A DNA stretch of 64,000 nucleotides, from contig NZ_CP036298.1 of the NCBI RefSeq assembly GCF_007752135.1, positions 3,162,001 to 3,226,000 on the forward strand, written 5' to 3'. The first letter of the stretch is position 1. Every line of letters starts with the position of its first letter. The stretch is from Aureliella helgolandensis. Its GTDB lineage: Bacteria; Planctomycetota; Planctomycetia; Pirellulales; Pirellulaceae. The position numbers were made by a program, and so were the translations under genes. Under the pieces are notes generated by a model, which worked only from the letters and a program-made list of their open reading frames with translations, did no database searches and was not told the origin of the DNA. This document shows, in pieces, positions 1 to 8,075 of this stretch.

Positions 1-646
1 TGGAAACCGCGTCGAGTGGTTTATGCAGAAGTACGGCCAGGAAAATTCCAAGGCCAGGCAGGATGGCCGCATGTCCATGACTAACGTCGGCGGCAATGCC
101 GCTGGCCATGGCCACACCATCCATCAGGGTATGGAGCCCCAATCCCACGAGGACCGCCATCCAACGCGTGGCTCCTCGGCCTTCTGCTCCCTGGCATCCG
201 TCGTGAGCGTGGGCCTGAGATCCAGTGGACGCGGGGTGGTTGTGGTCGGAGCACAAGTGGGTCGATTCTTCTTCGTCTGGCGGCAAGCCCTCCGCCAGTT
301 CGGCCCGTCGCTCGTCGGCGGTGATCCCAAAATCGGCAGGCCCATGCTGGTGGAAATGGAAGATTCTCAACAGGAAGAAGGTGGCCAGTAGACCCAGCAT
401 CAGGCCCCAGCTCACTTGATTGATCGCGTTGGTGGGCAGTGTAACCAGGGCGTGCGGAATCATGTGGAAGACCGCGATGCCAAGCATGACTCCCCCCACA
501 AAGCTGATCATGAGCTGCATGCGATTGTGGGTCAACCGAATCCATTCGGGCAGCAAGCCCCCCAGCACTGAAGCTAAAATGACCGCGCAGGAGTAAGCGG
601 TCAGCAGCCAGATGGTCGACCACGAATTTATGTCAGCAATGAGCAT
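1..646 (-). CDS. ZIP-family divalent metal transporter (3' end beyond window)
   Basis: Inner-membrane transporter of the ZIP family, which moves Zn2+ or similar metals into the cytoplasm. I read it from an open minus-strand frame starting at the ATG at 646 and running off position 1, so the C-terminus is missing. Visible are an N-terminal membrane segment, a second helix with the motif VGGVMLGIAVFHMIPHAL, a third helix, then a variable loop very rich in His (HFHQH, then several His around the middle). Helix IV carries HTLMDGVAMASG and helix V begins LLHKPLDAV; these H..DG and HK.PD motifs form the metal site in ZIP proteins. It diverges from a Cys/His-rich secreted protein at 980. Family is clear; metal specificity is inferred. 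Overlapping frames on the same strand are shadows. Confidence 0.88.
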   Translation of the reverse strand, partial: MLIADINSWSTIWLLTAYSCAVILASVLGGLLPEWIRLTHNRMQLMISFVGGVMLGIAVFHMIPHALVTLPTNAINQVSWGLMLGLLATFFLLRIFHFHQHGPADFGITADERRAELAEGLPPDEEESTHLCSDHNHPASTGSQAHAHDGCQGAEGRGATRWMAVLVGLGLHTLMDGVAMASGIAADVSHGHAAILPGLGIFLAVLLHKPLDAVS

Positions 647-979
647 CGGGACTTTCTAGCTGCTAAGTAAACTTCTCAAGAGGGAGCCGAAGCAGTGCCG
701 GAGAGCGGCATTCTGCGGGGACGCACCGTTCATGCCGAACGTGCATGCCTGCCGACTTCGGTGGATTTTCAAGGCAAATCTTCGCGGAAAGTGAACTATC
801 CGCCAAGGGATGCGAATCGATTCCTACCCACTTTCCAGTCCATTTCGACGCAAACCCTACTCGAATCCGTATGCGTAAGTCTTGACAGACACGAGGGTAA
901 CGGCGACTATGGATGGAGGTGCTCGCGCTACGATATTGATAGGCGAGCGGGATGGACTAGCGTCTTACGCTGGGAAACT
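647..979. other. Divergent intergenic region between ZIP gene and Cys/His-rich gene
   Basis: About 330 bases between two divergent metal-related genes. It must hold both promoters. I see no clear Zur-type palindrome or riboswitch by eye. The frame of the downstream gene stays open back to 695, but that part has no signal-peptide character and looks non-coding. Confidence 0.4.
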
Positions 980-1489
980 ATGGCAATTCATCGGCAAATA
1001 CTATCGCTCTTCGCTCTGGCACTGCTTTGTGCCGGCCCGATACCGCTATGGTTTCACCACGCCCAGTGCCATGTTTCCGACTGTCACTCGGGACAGTGCC
1101 ATGCTTCTCTGGACGCCCACGGCTCAGCGCACTGTCATGGGACAGGCGACGTTTCCGAAGGGCACACTCATGCTGCCAACAGCTCCTCGAGCTCGCGTGA
1201 GCTAGGTTCCGTCTCAGAAGATTGCCCCCTCGCACTGCCTGGGGATCATCTGGGAGTGGCTGGCACCGCATCCGGGAATCTCTCAAGTGGAGGTGTTCCC
1301 CACTCCCATGACTGCCTCGTTTGTTACCAGCTTTCGCAAGCCGGCTCTGCCAGCTTTTGCGTCCAAGCGGTATCCGCAGAGCATGTCCCTTCTTATGTGC
1401 CCTCGGTAGGGCTCATTCATTCTTTGGCCTGCATTGAGGTCCCACAACCTCCTCGCGGCCCGCCAGCGCCTAGGCCACTTGTCGCCTAG
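980..1489 (+). CDS. Secreted Cys/His-rich protein, DUF2946-like
   Basis: Small exported protein of 169 residues, function unknown. The start is placed at the ATG at 980 because it gives a good signal peptide (MAIHRQILSLFALALLCAG); the frame is open further upstream but that part looks non-coding. The mature part has clusters of Cys and His (HHAQCHVSDCHSGQCH, then more HCH and HTH), a CLVCYQ motif in the middle and a C-terminal PPRGPP stretch. A central CxxC with a terminal Arg/Pro-rich tail resembles DUF2946-type proteins, which often sit beside metal transporters. With the divergent ZIP gene and the His-rich DUF1559 protein downstream, a periplasmic metal-binding role is plausible but inferred. 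Confidence 0.62.
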   Translation: MAIHRQILSLFALALLCAGPIPLWFHHAQCHVSDCHSGQCHASLDAHGSAHCHGTGDVSEGHTHAANSSSSSRELGSVSEDCPLALPGDHLGVAGTASGNLSSGGVPHSHDCLVCYQLSQAGSASFCVQAVSAEHVPSYVPSVGLIHSLACIEVPQPPRGPPAPRPLVA

Positions 1490-1756
1490 AAGCAGGAGAG
1501 TTCGCTGGCCCAACCGCTAGTCGGGCCGCTTCCTGCGTCCAGCACGGTACCACTCCGTTTGCGCGAGAATCATTTCGCAATCGTCTGCAGTCGTTCGTGG
1601 TTATTGCTGGAGCCAGCGTCCAGGGTCGCTGTGACTCTCGCTCGATGCCTCTGGCAAGCTACGGGATGCACGGACCGGATTCCGCCGGCGCGCAATTTCT
1701 TAGACACGAAGAATCATTCTGAAATTATTTGACATATTCATATTTGTGGGAAAATT

Positions 1757-2680
1757 ATGAGACCTATTCATCAGGCAAAGCAATCGCGAGGGTTTACCCT
1801 CGTGGAATTACTCGTCGTTATCGCCATCATTGGAATTCTCGTGGGACTGTTGCTGCCTGCGGTGCAAGCGGCACGCGAGGCCGCGCGCCGCATGCAGTGT
1901 TCCAGCAATGTTCGTCAATTGGGAATTGCCGTTCACAATTTCGAATCAGCCTACAAGAGCATTCCAGCTGGCTGGGTCTCTCACGGCAATTCAGGGGAAC
2001 CTGGCTGGGGCTGGGCAGTTGCACTGCTTCCTTTTATGGAGGGGGGCAATCTTTACAATACGATTGATCGCAATGCCGCTATCGAAGAGGCGGTCAACGC
2101 GCCGGCTCGCACGACGGTCGTATCCACCTTTATTTGTCCGTCGGATCCGTTTGACAATATTTTTGAATTGGCCGAGGGAGACGGTCACAGCCACGATCAC
2201 GGTCTCCATGCAGATTTTTCACTAGCGGCTGCGCTGAGAATTGACGATGGCCCTGACAAGCTCTTCCCGATGTCGAAGAGCAATTATGTGGGAATGTTCG
2301 GTACCTTCGAATTGGAGGATGCTCCCTACGCTGGCAATGGAATGTTTTTCGGGAACAGTCGCATCAAATTTCGCGACGTGACCGATGGGCTGAGCAATAC
2401 GTTGATGGTCGGAGAACGCGGCGGTCGCCTGGGCGGGAGCCTCTGGCAGGGGAACGTGCCGGAAGCTGCGGAGCCCCATGCCCGAATTTTGGGAGTTGCG
2501 GACCATAGTCCCAATCACAAGAGTGCCCATTTCGACGACTTTTCGAGCTACCACACCGGCGGTGTCAATTTTATGCGGGCGGATTGTTCGGTGAGTTTTC
2601 TACCCGATTCGATTGACTTGGGCGTCTACCAGGCCATGGCCACTCGCGGCGGTGGAGAGTATCAGACGTACAACGATTGA
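1757..2680 (+). CDS. DUF1559 prepilin-like protein with His-rich insert
   Basis: Protein of 307 residues with a type IV prepilin/pseudopilin N-terminus: short basic leader, then GFTLVELLVVIAIIGILVG and the AAREAARRMQC continuation typical of planctomycete DUF1559 proteins, a large paralogous family of exported or pilin-like proteins. The C-terminal half has the usual DUF1559 features (DGLSNTLMVGER, and HTGGVNFMRADCSVSFL near the end). Unusual is a short His-rich segment, GHSHDHGLH, around residue 145, fitting the metal theme of the two preceding genes. ATG at 1757 with a GGGA sequence just upstream. Role in metal handling is inferred; the family assignment is firm. Confidence 0.88.
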   Translation: MRPIHQAKQSRGFTLVELLVVIAIIGILVGLLLPAVQAAREAARRMQCSSNVRQLGIAVHNFESAYKSIPAGWVSHGNSGEPGWGWAVALLPFMEGGNLYNTIDRNAAIEEAVNAPARTTVVSTFICPSDPFDNIFELAEGDGHSHDHGLHADFSLAAALRIDDGPDKLFPMSKSNYVGMFGTFELEDAPYAGNGMFFGNSRIKFRDVTDGLSNTLMVGERGGRLGGSLWQGNVPEAAEPHARILGVADHSPNHKSAHFDDFSSYHTGGVNFMRADCSVSFLPDSIDLGVYQAMATRGGGEYQTYND

Positions 2681-2774
2681 TTGGTAGCGCCGTCGCCATT
2701 GGCACCCGCCGATTGGAACCGCTGTCCGTGGATGGGGCTTGGCCCCAAAATCGACTCCGCCCCTCTCGTCCACG

Positions 2775-2813
2775 ACTTGTGGGGAAGACTTGTGGGGAAG
2801 ACTTGTGGGGAAG
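2775..2813. repeat. Three perfect copies of a 13-bp direct repeat
   Basis: The 13-mer ACTTGTGGGGAAG is repeated three times head to tail with no mismatch, between the DUF1559 gene and the tRNA. Looks like slippage or tandem duplication; no coding or regulatory role seen. The rest of the 345-base gap holds no gene I can support. Confidence 0.85.
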
Positions 2814-3025
2814 CTGGGCAGAGGGGAATGAGCCGCAGGCCTAGGTCTCTGCGAAATCCTTCGTTGCACTCCACTTCAGGCGGCGCTGCGGTGGGCAGCG
2901 GTGCACGAAAAACCGACTCAATCCTCTGGCAACATCCTGGGATCGCCAATATAGTAGGCATCCAGGGCGACGCTCCCGCACTGGATAGATGTGGCGGAAG
3001 CACGCCGAACAACACAAGGCATTTT

Positions 3026-3099
3026 GCCCTCGTAGCTCAGCTGGATAGAGCAACGGATTTCTAATCCGTGGGTCGCAGGTTCAAGTCCTGCCGGGGGTG
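3026..3099 (+). tRNA. tRNA-Arg (anticodon TCT)
   Basis: Full cloverleaf visible: acceptor GCCCTCG pairs with CGGGGGT (two G-U pairs), D arm GCTC...GAGC, anticodon stem ACGGA/TCCGT with loop TTTCTAA giving anticodon TCT (reads AGA), T arm GCAGG-TTCAAGT-CCTGC. CCA is not encoded. It is followed by an intrinsic terminator and then by a repeat array and a broken BREX gene, so its 3' side may have served as an integration site (inference). Confidence 0.95.
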
Positions 3100-3109
3100 C
3101 TAAATCGCG

Positions 3110-3159
3110 AATCCCTGAGAATCTCCTGCCCTCAGCAGGCGTGTTTTCAGGGATTTTTT
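3110..3159 (+). terminator. Rho-independent terminator of tRNA-Arg
   Basis: Outer stem AATCCCTGA / TCAGGGATT (3110-3118 with 3147-3155) ending in a T run, with an inner hairpin CCTGC/GCAGG (3125-3139). Correct position 10 bases after the tRNA. Confidence 0.85.
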
Positions 3160-3211
3160 CGTTTTGCGAGGCAGGGGAGGCCGCCTGATGTGCAGGGCGG
3201 TTACCACCGGC

Positions 3212-3437
3212 GCCACTACCACTACCACTACCACTACCACTACCACTACCACTACCACTACCACTACCACTACCACTACCACTACCACTACCACTACCAC
3301 TACCACTACCACTACCGTCACCGTCACCGTCACCGTCACCGTCACCGTCACCGTCACCGTCACCGTCACCATCACCGTCACCATCGCCATCACCATCGCC
3401 ATCGCCATCACCATCGCCATCGCCATCGCCATCGCCA
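3212..3437. repeat. Hexanucleotide microsatellite (CCACTA)n-(CCGTCA)n-(CCATCG/CCATCA)n
   Basis: About 225 bases of 6-bp units in three blocks: roughly 17 copies of CCACTA, then about nine of CCGTCA, then mixed CCATCA/CCGTCA/CCATCG. The three blocks differ by single substitutions, so they look like one array that expanded and diverged. The unit length is a multiple of three, so all frames stay open (His-Tyr/His-Arg dipeptides on plus, Gly-Asp/Ser-Gly on minus), which creates misleading ORFs. It ends directly before the BrxL-like segment. Confidence 0.95.
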
Positions 3438-3441
3438 CTGG

Positions 3442-3957
3442 GGGGGCTCACACCTTGGCTTGTATCGGCTTGAGACGCAAGTGACGCCTGGCAACGGGGC
3501 ACTGAAGATGTCGGGCCTTGGCTCGAACATGAAAGCCAAGGAAGCGATCAAGGTTGGATTCGACTATTTCAAGGCCAATGCCAGCAGCGTGAGTGCGTCT
3601 GTAAAGGTCAGCGATCACGATTACCACCTGCACATCATTGAACTCCACAACACCGGCCCAACGAATTCGATGACGTTGACCACCTTCATCGCTCTCTGTT
3701 CGGCGGTATTGGGAAAACCGATCCAAGGTCAGATGGTCGTCTTGGGCAGTATGAGCCTCGGCGGAAACATCATCCCGGTAGAAAGCCTCGCCGAGTCCCT
3801 CCAAGTGGCTCACGACGCAGGAGCCAAGCGGGACCTGCTTCCAATGGCCAGCGTAACCGACATCCCTACAATTCCAGGCGAGCTCTTTGCCAAGTTCCCA
3901 ACCAGCTTCTACTCAGACCCCCGAGACGCAGCCTTCAAGGCCTTGGGCGTCGAGTAG
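3442..3957 (+). pseudogene. BrxL C-terminal (Lon-like protease) fragment of a BREX system
   Basis: About 165 residues matching the C-terminal part of BrxL, the Lon-like protein of BREX phage defence. Recognisable blocks in order: GLYRLE, VTPGNGALKMSGLGSN, KEAIKVGFDYFKANAS, DHDYHLHIIELHNTGPT, LGSMSLGGNIIPVE (position of the protease-like Ser), DAGAKRDLLPM (Lys of the putative dyad), IPGELFAKFPTSFYSDP, and a natural C-terminus ALGVE with stop TAG. The AAA ATPase part and everything upstream is missing; homology stops at the microsatellite, which is read in the same frame as His-rich dipeptides. No other BREX gene is in the window. I see no start codon with a ribosome site, so I treat it as a 5'-truncated remnant. 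Confidence 0.8.
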
Positions 3958-4046
3958 CCATCAAAGGTGCTTAGTGTTCTCCGCATCGGCTGCGGCGACG
4001 ACAGCCACGCGTAGACGCCAGTTTGGGCAGGACCACAATGACGCAT

Positions 4047-4418
4047 CTAAGAATTTGGCAAGCTGGCCTGATGGGAGGCTACAGACTCCATTCGCTCTAG
4101 TCGGTCTTGAATGCTGGTTAGAGCGGCTTGGATCGCTTGCAGCTCTGGCAGGACCAGTTCGCGGATGGAGCGACGAGTGTTGATCCGGTTGGCGAGGATG
4201 GTTACAGCTTTGTCCCTTTGCACGACATCCCAGTCGTGCCAATAGGTCGGAGAATAGAACGTTTCATCGCAAACTCCATCAGGATCAATATGGATGCCAC
4301 GGTCCTTGATTGGCTTTGCTGTCGGCTTTCTTTTAGGGCCGCACGCAATAACCGAGCCGTCGTGAAAACCCACTGTTTGCGAATCTTCTAGCGGTTCAAA
4401 CGAATCCCTAAGTATCAC
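4047..4418 (-). CDS. Hypothetical protein with C-terminal coiled coil
   Basis: Reading frame of 123 residues on the minus strand. I do not recognise the family. Composition looks protein-like: a mixed N-terminal half containing FYSPTYWHDWDVVQRD, and a C-terminal half (about residues 80-115) with heptad-like spacing, LPELQAIQAALTSIQDRLERM, suggesting a short coiled coil. No signal peptide or membrane helix. It faces the BrxL fragment tail to tail. It may be a small island gene or a piece of a larger one. Confidence 0.45.
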   Translation of the reverse strand: MILRDSFEPLEDSQTVGFHDGSVIACGPKRKPTAKPIKDRGIHIDPDGVCDETFYSPTYWHDWDVVQRDKAVTILANRINTRRSIRELVLPELQAIQAALTSIQDRLERMESVASHQASLPNS

Positions 4419-4914
4419 CGTCTTGGACCATGGTTGTCTTTATTTTGTTGCTTGGAAACTACTTAATGAGTTCTAATCCCGTCGTCACTTTCAAGGCTCA
4501 GTCGGTGGTAATTAACGCTTTTTACGCGTCGCGGTTGCCTACAACGCTGCCCTACGATGGACAACACAACTCAGGAGATCGCTACACTGGTGCGACTTAC
4601 GATCTAACAGAAGCTGTTGAAGTCGTTGATGCATTCCGTGCAGTGGACTGATATAGGAAAGACGCCTGAGTCGAAATAGTCGCGCTGCGATGTGCCAAAG
4701 AACAAGTCTTGCTCGCAGTAACCAGGAAACGACCATAACTGTAGCTGGCGGAGGGATTCCCGGCGGTACTGTTCCTGCTTGATGGGGACCATCGAGATGG
4801 TTCTTGGTCGCCCTGGTGCCCGTAAGCGTCAAGGCGGCGTTTGATCTCACACGTATTGGGGGATCTTTGCTTTACCACCACGAGAAAAATGAGTCCCTAT
4901 TGACGCCTGCAGTG
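4419..4914. other. Non-coding or eroded stretch before the Rrf2 gene
   Basis: No convincing gene. A minus-strand frame at 4604-4792 (62 residues, containing LWSFPGYCEQDLFFGTSQRDYF) has protein-like composition and could be a fragment, but has no family I know and no clear ribosome site. Plus-strand frames look random. Confidence 0.35.
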
Positions 4915-4939
4915 TCATGTAATACCATAAGTTACATGA
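4915..4939. promoter_or_regulatory. Inverted repeat over the rrf2 start, putative self-operator
   Basis: Perfect 8-bp arms TCATGTAA and TTACATGA separated by 9 bases; the right arm contains the start codon of the Rrf2 gene (ATG at 4936). Rrf2 regulators bind dyads of similar size, so self-repression is likely (inference). There is little room for a Shine-Dalgarno sequence. Confidence 0.6.
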
Positions 4940-5400
4940 GACGCGATAGCAAACTTTCCGGCGTGCTTCACATCCTGCTCCACCTCGCTGAGCGTGATGG
5001 GCCTGTTACGTCCGAGGACCTTTCAAAGATGTTGGATACCAATCCGGTGGTGGTGCGTCGCACCATGGCGGGACTTCGGAAGCAAGGCTACGTGCAGTCG
5101 GAGAAGGGGCATGGCGGCGGATGGAAGCTCTCATGTGATCTGGCGAAGGTGACGTTGCGGGACATCTACATAGCAGTCGGCAGTCCTGCACTGCTTGCGA
5201 TGGGGAACCGCACCGAGTCACCAGAGTGCCTCGTTGAACAGGCCGTCAATGCGGCACTGCAGCAAACGTTTGACGAGGCCGAGAAGCTTCTGCTCAGCCG
5301 ACTTGGCGATGTAACACTCGCCAAGTTAAGCGCCGATTGCCATGTGCGAATCGTTGCTCGTGGTCGTAAACGCAAATCCAAAGGGCATACTCATGGATAA
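4936..5400 (+). CDS. Rrf2-family transcriptional regulator
   Basis: Cytoplasmic DNA-binding protein of 154 residues. The winged helix-turn-helix spans about residues 5-75: SGVLHILLHLAER, SEDLSKMLDTNPVVVRRTMAGLRKQGYV, then GHGGGWKLSCD, the Rrf2 wing. The C-terminal half is helical. The three-cysteine cluster that binds Fe-S in IscR/NsrR is absent; only scattered Cys are present, so it is closer to the YwnA type. The start at 4936 is chosen because the Rrf2 fold begins there; the frame is open upstream to 4804 without plausible sequence. It overlaps the methyltransferase gene by 8 bases (ATGGATAA), so the two are translationally coupled, and a dyad covers its start. Confidence 0.88.
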   Translation: MRRDSKLSGVLHILLHLAERDGPVTSEDLSKMLDTNPVVVRRTMAGLRKQGYVQSEKGHGGGWKLSCDLAKVTLRDIYIAVGSPALLAMGNRTESPECLVEQAVNAALQQTFDEAEKLLLSRLGDVTLAKLSADCHVRIVARGRKRKSKGHTHG

Positions 5401-6088
5401 GGATAAATACTTCGCTGAGACTGCGTTCTCCGACACTGATGCAGTCGCACGATACACCGAAGGACCACTACGATTCGTGCCGGGATTTGCAGACATGCAG
5501 CGGATGGCGAGCTTGCTGTTGGCGGAGCGGGTCCCTGAAGATGGTCGCGTCCTCATTGTCGGGGCAGGTGGCGGGTTGGAGCTGAGAGCTTTTGCAGAGG
5601 CTCAGCCGAGCTGGTGCTTCGACGGAGTTGATCCCTCCGCTGAGATGCTTGCGTTAGCCGAACAAACCATGGGGCCGCTCGCATCGCGCGTTCACTTACA
5701 CCACGGCATCATCGACATTGCGCCAGACGGCCCATTCGATGCAGCAACTTGCATCCTGACGATGCACTTTGTCGAACGTGAAGAACGTCGACGAATGGCG
5801 GCCGAGATTCGCACGCGCCTGCAACCTGGCGCACCATTCGTTGCGGCTCATCTGAGCATTCCGCAAAGTGATGGAGAACGGGCTGTGTGGCTGTCGCGAT
5901 ACGCTGCCTTTGCAGTGGGCTCCGGTGTCGAATCTGAGAATGCCAACAAAGCGCGCGAGGCAGTCGATTCGCAGCTATCGATCCTCACGCCGGAAGAGGA
6001 CGAGGCAATCCTGCGAGAGTCAGGATTCTCAAACGTCAGTCTGTTCTACGTCGGCTTCGCCTTTCGTGGCTGGGTGGCTTATGCCTGA
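5393..6088 (+). CDS. Class I SAM-dependent methyltransferase
   Basis: Cytoplasmic methyltransferase of 231 residues, substrate unknown. Motif I is VLIVGAGGGLELRAF (about residues 58-72), motif II ends in GVDPSAEML, and a post-I segment AATCILTMHFV sits at the expected place. No signal peptide. The start at 5393 overlaps the end of the Rrf2 gene; an upstream in-frame ATG at 5342 lies within that gene and is less likely. Pairing of an Rrf2 regulator with a small methyltransferase is common in bacteria and suggests that the regulator controls this enzyme, possibly in a detoxification role (inference). Confidence 0.85.
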   Translation: MDKDKYFAETAFSDTDAVARYTEGPLRFVPGFADMQRMASLLLAERVPEDGRVLIVGAGGGLELRAFAEAQPSWCFDGVDPSAEMLALAEQTMGPLASRVHLHHGIIDIAPDGPFDAATCILTMHFVEREERRRMAAEIRTRLQPGAPFVAAHLSIPQSDGERAVWLSRYAAFAVGSGVESENANKAREAVDSQLSILTPEEDEAILRESGFSNVSLFYVGFAFRGWVAYA

Positions 6089-6215
6089 TCCGAGTCGATG
6101 AGATCAGAATATAGATCCGGGTGAGCAGGGAGTCTCATGAACGCCAGCGGTTTAAACGAGAAATCCACAATCAATTTCAACTCGGGAATACATAGTTCTC
6201 TCAGGTGATATGGCA

Positions 6216-7613
6216 ATGAAGAGGTTTTCAGTTTTGACAATGCTCCTAGCAATTACAGCCAGCATCGCAGGATGCAGCCAGCAAGAGGAATCCACAATGG
6301 CTGACGCCAAGAACAGTACTCAGCTAGGTAGCAAATCAGCGCAGCAAAACAACGCTCAACAAGAGAAACCAGCCCTACATGACGGCGTACATCACCATGC
6401 GTTTGCCAATCCTGCCGAACTTGCAAGGAAATGGAATGACCCGGAACGTGATTCCTGGCAGCGTCCTGATCAGATCATTGAGGCGATGTCCCTTGAACCG
6501 GGAGCGACTGTCGCTGACATCGGCGCAGGAACCGGATACATGGTGTCGCACCTGAGTAATTCAGTTGGCGAATACGGAACTGTCATCGCCATTGATGCAG
6601 AGCCTGCGATGGTCGAGTACCTATCCGCACAAAAGTCGAAACTTGGCCCAGCGACCATCGTGCCGAAAAAAGTTAGCTCGAGCAATCCTGAACTGCCGTC
6701 GGCGAGTGTTGACGGCGTCTTAATACTCGATACGTGGCATCACGTCGCGGGCCGAGAAGCCTATGCAAAAAAGGTGCACGACGGCTTGAAGCATGGAGGG
6801 CGGTTCGTGATTGTCGACTACGAAGTTGGTGCAGACGTTGGTCCGCCAGAGAAAATGCGACTTTCACCAGAACAAGTGAGCAAGCAACTCGAATCAGCAG
6901 GATTTCGAGTCGAGGTAGTGAAGGAATCCATGCCACGGCACTACCTCGTCGTGGGACATAAAGACGAAAATGACGAGCAAAAACTCAATAAATCAATTCC
7001 TTCGCACCGGCAAGGGCTTCCGAGTGCGGAAGATGTCAAACGCTTCTTTGCCGACCCAATGGCGCGGGCGAAAAAGTGGAACGACCCAGAGCGTGACAAG
7101 TGGCAGCAGCCGGGCGAAATTGTTGCGGCACTGAATTTGCGGCCGGGAATGACTGTTGCGGATATCGGTGCGGGAACCGGCTACATGGTGGCTCGATTGA
7201 GTAAGGCAGTCGCCGAGCATGGCACGGTCATCGCAATCGATACTGCAGAGGAAATGGTTGCATACCTGAACGATCGCAGCGCTGATTTAGGGCCGGCGAA
7301 GATCGTAGCGAAGAAAGTTGGTTACAGCGATCCGGAGTTACAAACGGCCAGCGTGGACAGAGTGTTGATGTTGGATACGTGGCTTCATTTACGTGACCAA
7401 GAAGATTATGCCACGAAAGTGTTTGCCGGATTGAAACGCGGCGGCAGGTTCGTGGTGGTGGACTATGCAGTTGACGCGGAGGTCGGCCCGCCCAGCGTGA
7501 TGCGACTGTCAACGGACCAAGTGAGTAAGCAACTCGAATCAGTTGGCTTTCGGGTAGAAGTGGTGCGCGAGTCCATGCCTCATCACTATGTCGTTGTCAG
7601 TATCAAGGATTAG
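6216..7613 (+). CDS. Lipoprotein with two tandem methyltransferase domains
   Basis: Predicted lipoprotein of 465 residues: signal MKRFSVLTMLLAITASIAGC with a lipobox Cys at residue 20. It contains two similar halves, about residues 60-245 and 270-465. Each starts with a KWNDPERD.WQ.P motif, then VADIGAGTGYMV (SAM-binding motif I), GTVIAID (motif II), a LDTWxH segment and a C-terminal block, VSKQLES.GFRVEVV.ESMP.HY. The halves are clearly an internal duplication; both keep the glycine-rich SAM site. The ATG at 6216 is chosen because AGGTGA lies 7 bases upstream; ATG at 6210 is the alternative. It lies 127 bases after the cytoplasmic methyltransferase. An exported SAM enzyme is puzzling, since SAM is cytoplasmic. 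Confidence 0.82.
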   Translation: MKRFSVLTMLLAITASIAGCSQQEESTMADAKNSTQLGSKSAQQNNAQQEKPALHDGVHHHAFANPAELARKWNDPERDSWQRPDQIIEAMSLEPGATVADIGAGTGYMVSHLSNSVGEYGTVIAIDAEPAMVEYLSAQKSKLGPATIVPKKVSSSNPELPSASVDGVLILDTWHHVAGREAYAKKVHDGLKHGGRFVIVDYEVGADVGPPEKMRLSPEQVSKQLESAGFRVEVVKESMPRHYLVVGHKDENDEQKLNKSIPSHRQGLPSAEDVKRFFADPMARAKKWNDPERDKWQQPGEIVAALNLRPGMTVADIGAGTGYMVARLSKAVAEHGTVIAIDTAEEMVAYLNDRSADLGPAKIVAKKVGYSDPELQTASVDRVLMLDTWLHLRDQEDYATKVFAGLKRGGRFVVVDYAVDAEVGPPSVMRLSTDQVSKQLESVGFRVEVVRESMPHHYVVVSIKD

Positions 7614-7673
7614 TGACGTTCGCTGTGCCCAGTGGATTCAATGCCACAACTGGCACGGCATCGCTCAAGGAGA

Positions 7674-8075
7674 TTATTCGCCGAACGTATCTTCCAGCTG
7701 TCGCTGGTAATGATCTTCCGCATCGGACCGGTACTCCGGTTTGAAGTAGAGGCTTGATTTCCCAAAATCAAGAATGAATGGTGGTTTGACGATAGTCATT
7801 TCGATAACCATTAGTTCATCTGACCAGTCGATCAACTGAGGGAAGTTGAATCCACGGATTGCTGTCACACTGTGGTCATCAAGGATTCAGTAGCATCCCA
7901 GCTCATTTTCGAAATTTCTACGTCGTTCAAACACTTTTATCGCAGAAACGCCGCCCTGAATTTGCCAAACATACCCCTCCTGCCCGCAACCGAAGCTAGA
8001 GTTGAACACCGGTTTGCGACCCTGGGATTTTCGGCAATACTCGCTTGCCTTCGCCCTAAATTGAGATTCTGACAA
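7674..8075 (-). pseudogene. Broken kinase-like gene (in-frame TGA, truncated)
   Basis: Minus-strand remnant of a planctomycete protein-kinase-like family that begins with FGCGQEGYVW and AIKVFERRRNFENEL (glycine loop and the Lys of a kinase N-lobe), then LDDHSVTAIRGFNFPQLIDW and ELMVIEMTIVKPPFILDFG. Two lesions are visible: an in-frame TGA after ENELGCY near 7887, where the family normally continues (probably CGA to TGA), and loss of the C-terminal half after LEDTFGE at 7674. The reading begins at a TTG near 8075, overlapping the divergent small gene. Almost certainly non-functional. Confidence 0.72.

Noticed and set aside
81-623. 180-codon minus-strand frame
   Set aside because: Shadow of the ZIP transporter, whose true frame runs through the window edge and carries all family motifs.
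2918-3502. Minus-strand frame with long Gly-Asp and Ser-Gly repeats and the text PPAGLEPATHGLEIRCS
   Set aside because: It is the microsatellite read backwards plus antisense translation of the tRNA-Arg, a well-known annotation artefact.
7880-7890. Selenocysteine recoding at the in-frame TGA
   Set aside because: The position is not a Cys in the family, no SECIS-like stem is evident and the gene is truncated anyway.
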